7,167 bases of DNA from contig JACMRO010000002.1 in assembly GCA_014376425.1 (NCBI GenBank), forward strand, positions 1 to 7,167, in the 5' to 3' direction. Position 1 is the first letter of the stretch. Each line of letters opens with the position of its first letter. The DNA is from Rubritepida sp. Lineage in GTDB: Bacteria > Pseudomonadota > Alphaproteobacteria > Acetobacterales > Acetobacteraceae. Positions 6,225-7,167 of the stretch are shown here, in pieces. The notes below the pieces were generated by a model. The model was not told the origin of the DNA and ran no database searches. It was given only the letters and a program-made list of their open reading frames with translations. A program made the position numbers and the translations under genes.

Positions 6225-6989
6225 GTGAGCGCAGCCGGGGGCGACCTGGAGGCGGCGCGGCAGGGCCTGCGCGGCCTGGCCGGCCTCGCGGGCTCGCCAG
6301 TGCTCGACGCGCGGCTGCGGCGCGCCGCCCATCTGTGGCCGCTGAAGGTCGCGCCTGGCCTGGACGAGCCCGGTTGGGCAGCGCTGCTGGACGCGACGAC
6401 GGTACAGGAGACGCAGCTGTTCCGGGCGCCTGCGCAACTGGCCGCGCTGGATGCCGGATTGCCGCCGCTGGCCGGGGCGGCGCGCGCGGCCGAGCGGCCC
6501 CTGCGTCTGCTGTCGGCCGGCTGCGCGACGGGGGAGGAGGCTTTCTCGCTGGCCGCCATCGGGCTGGGGTTGGCGCTGCCGGGGCTGGCGGTGGAAGTGG
6601 TGGGGCTGGACATCTGCCGGCCCGCCCTGGCCGCGGCGGAAGCCGGGCTGATCGGGGCGCATCTGGGCGCGCCGCTGGCGCTGGTGCCCGCACGCCACCT
6701 GCCCTGGCTGGCCGGCGCGGATGGCGCACCCCGGCTGCACCCGGCATTGCGCCGGCTATTGCGTTTCCAGCGCTGCAACCTGCTGGAACTCAGCCACGGG
6801 CTGGGTCTGTTCGATGCAGTCCTGTGCCGCAACGTCCTCATCTACATGGAAACCGATGCGCGCCGCGTCGTGCTGGACGGGTTGCTGAGGCTGCTGCGGC
6901 CGCACGGCCTGCTTGGCCTGGGCGCCACCGATGCGGCGCCGGGCCCGCCGCTGACGCCGATCGGCCAGGCGCTGTACCGGCATGGCTGA
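6225..6989 (+). CDS. CheR-like SAM-dependent methyltransferase
   Basis: The 254-residue product resembles CheR, which uses S-adenosylmethionine to methylate glutamates of chemoreceptors. Visible landmarks are E62-T63 with F66-R67 (QETQLFR, the CheR ETxFFR region), the SAM site LLSAGCATGEEAFSLA (95-110), D129 in VGLDICRPAL, N185 in RCNLLEL, and FDAVLCRNVLIYMETD (196-211) followed by LRPHGLLGLGATD. The N-terminal helical part (about 1-60) is short and diverged. The protein is slightly shorter than typical CheR (about 275-290 aa), so receptor-docking parts may be reduced. The chosen start is GTG 6225, one base after the STAS stop; a further in-frame ATG at 6168 would overlap the STAS gene by 56 bases and adds a low-complexity N-terminus with no family resemblance. 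No chemoreceptor, CheB or CheA is visible, so the substrate is unknown. The stop overlaps the next gene by 8 bases. Confidence 0.87.
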   Translation: MSAAGGDLEAARQGLRGLAGLAGSPVLDARLRRAAHLWPLKVAPGLDEPGWAALLDATTVQETQLFRAPAQLAALDAGLPPLAGAARAAERPLRLLSAGCATGEEAFSLAAIGLGLALPGLAVEVVGLDICRPALAAAEAGLIGAHLGAPLALVPARHLPWLAGADGAPRLHPALRRLLRFQRCNLLELSHGLGLFDAVLCRNVLIYMETDARRVVLDGLLRLLRPHGLLGLGATDAAPGPPLTPIGQALYRHG

Positions 6990-7167
6990 CGCGTTGGGCC
7001 GGCCGCCCCCGCTGCGCCGCATCCCGGGCGGCTGGGTCGGTTTCCATCAGGGCGCTGCCTGGCCGGTGGATGCCCCGGGTGGCGTGGCGCTGGCGCCCGA
7101 CGCCAGCTGGTCGTCCGACGGGGCGGTGCTGCGCGCCACGCCCGGCGGTGGCGCGCCGCCAGCCCCC
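6982..7167 (+). CDS. Start of an unrecognised gene, truncated by the right edge
   Basis: An open frame begins at ATG 6982, overlapping the last 8 bases of the CheR-like gene (ATGGCTGA), and runs to the window end without a stop (62 codons). The protein starts MADALGRPPPLRRIPGG, continues with WVGFHQGAAWPVDAPGG and APDASWSSDGAVLRATPGG, and ends in a Pro/Ala/Gly-rich stretch. It has no signal peptide or membrane segment in the visible part. I do not recognise a family. The overlapping start, lack of stops and position in the operon suggest a real gene, possibly the partner or substrate of the CheR-like enzyme, but too little is visible to say. A GC-rich frame of this length can stay open by chance, so confidence is moderate. 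Confidence 0.6.
   Translation, partial: MADALGRPPPLRRIPGGWVGFHQGAAWPVDAPGGVALAPDASWSSDGAVLRATPGGGAPPAP

Noticed and set aside
5129..6841. A 570-codon minus-strand open frame
   Set aside because: It lies antisense to the aroKB end, ATPase, STAS and CheR-like genes, all of which have clear family motifs. Its product is Arg/Ser/Ala/Gly-rich low complexity, as expected for a GC-rich shadow frame.

Overview
The window looks like chromosomal DNA of a very GC-rich alphaproteobacterium, most likely of the Acetobacteraceae or a related Rhodospirillales group. This rests on the strong G/C bias at third codon positions, the alphaproteobacterial form of the Xer recombinase (an ATTQIYT active site and a ...EAHHPLA end), the xer-aroK-aroB neighbourhood known from many alphaproteobacteria, and the fusion of aroK and aroB into one gene. 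No search could be run, so the taxonomic call is inference. Nothing indicates a mobile element, prophage, CRISPR array or RNA gene, and no stretch above 60 bases lacks a gene.

Two gene blocks diverge from a 55-bp intergenic region (3725-3779). The leftward (minus-strand) block reads: a 48-residue membrane peptide (3724-3578), a XerD-type tyrosine recombinase (3581-2556), a YbfB/YjiJ-like MFS transporter (2559-1438), and an exported DUF4139-type protein (from 1424) that runs off the left edge. The first three are joined by 4-base GTGA overlaps and the fourth starts 13 bases after the third, so this is probably one transcript. The XerD gene has an extra 41-residue tail of degenerate heptads, written in the DNA as a 21-bp tandem repeat.

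The rightward (plus-strand) block reads: a fused shikimate kinase/3-dehydroquinate synthase (3780-5459), an RsbW/SpoIIAB-like ATPase (5456-5869), a STAS anti-sigma-antagonist-like protein (5903-6223), a CheR-like methyltransferase (6225-6989), and the start of an unrecognised gene (from 6982) cut by the right edge. The ATPase overlaps aroKB by GTGA, so a shikimate-pathway enzyme and a putative partner-switching signalling module appear to share a transcript. The ATPase and STAS proteins are expected to act as a kinase/antagonist pair. The CheR-like protein suggests a link to receptor methylation or another methyl-transfer step.

Points most worth checking are: the glycine that replaces a normally invariant aspartate in the DHQ-synthase nucleotide-binding loop, the repeat tail on XerD, the coupling of aroKB to the ATPase-STAS-CheR set, the atypical STAS phosphosite (VSPAG), and three small or edge-truncated genes that length-filtered gene calling would miss.
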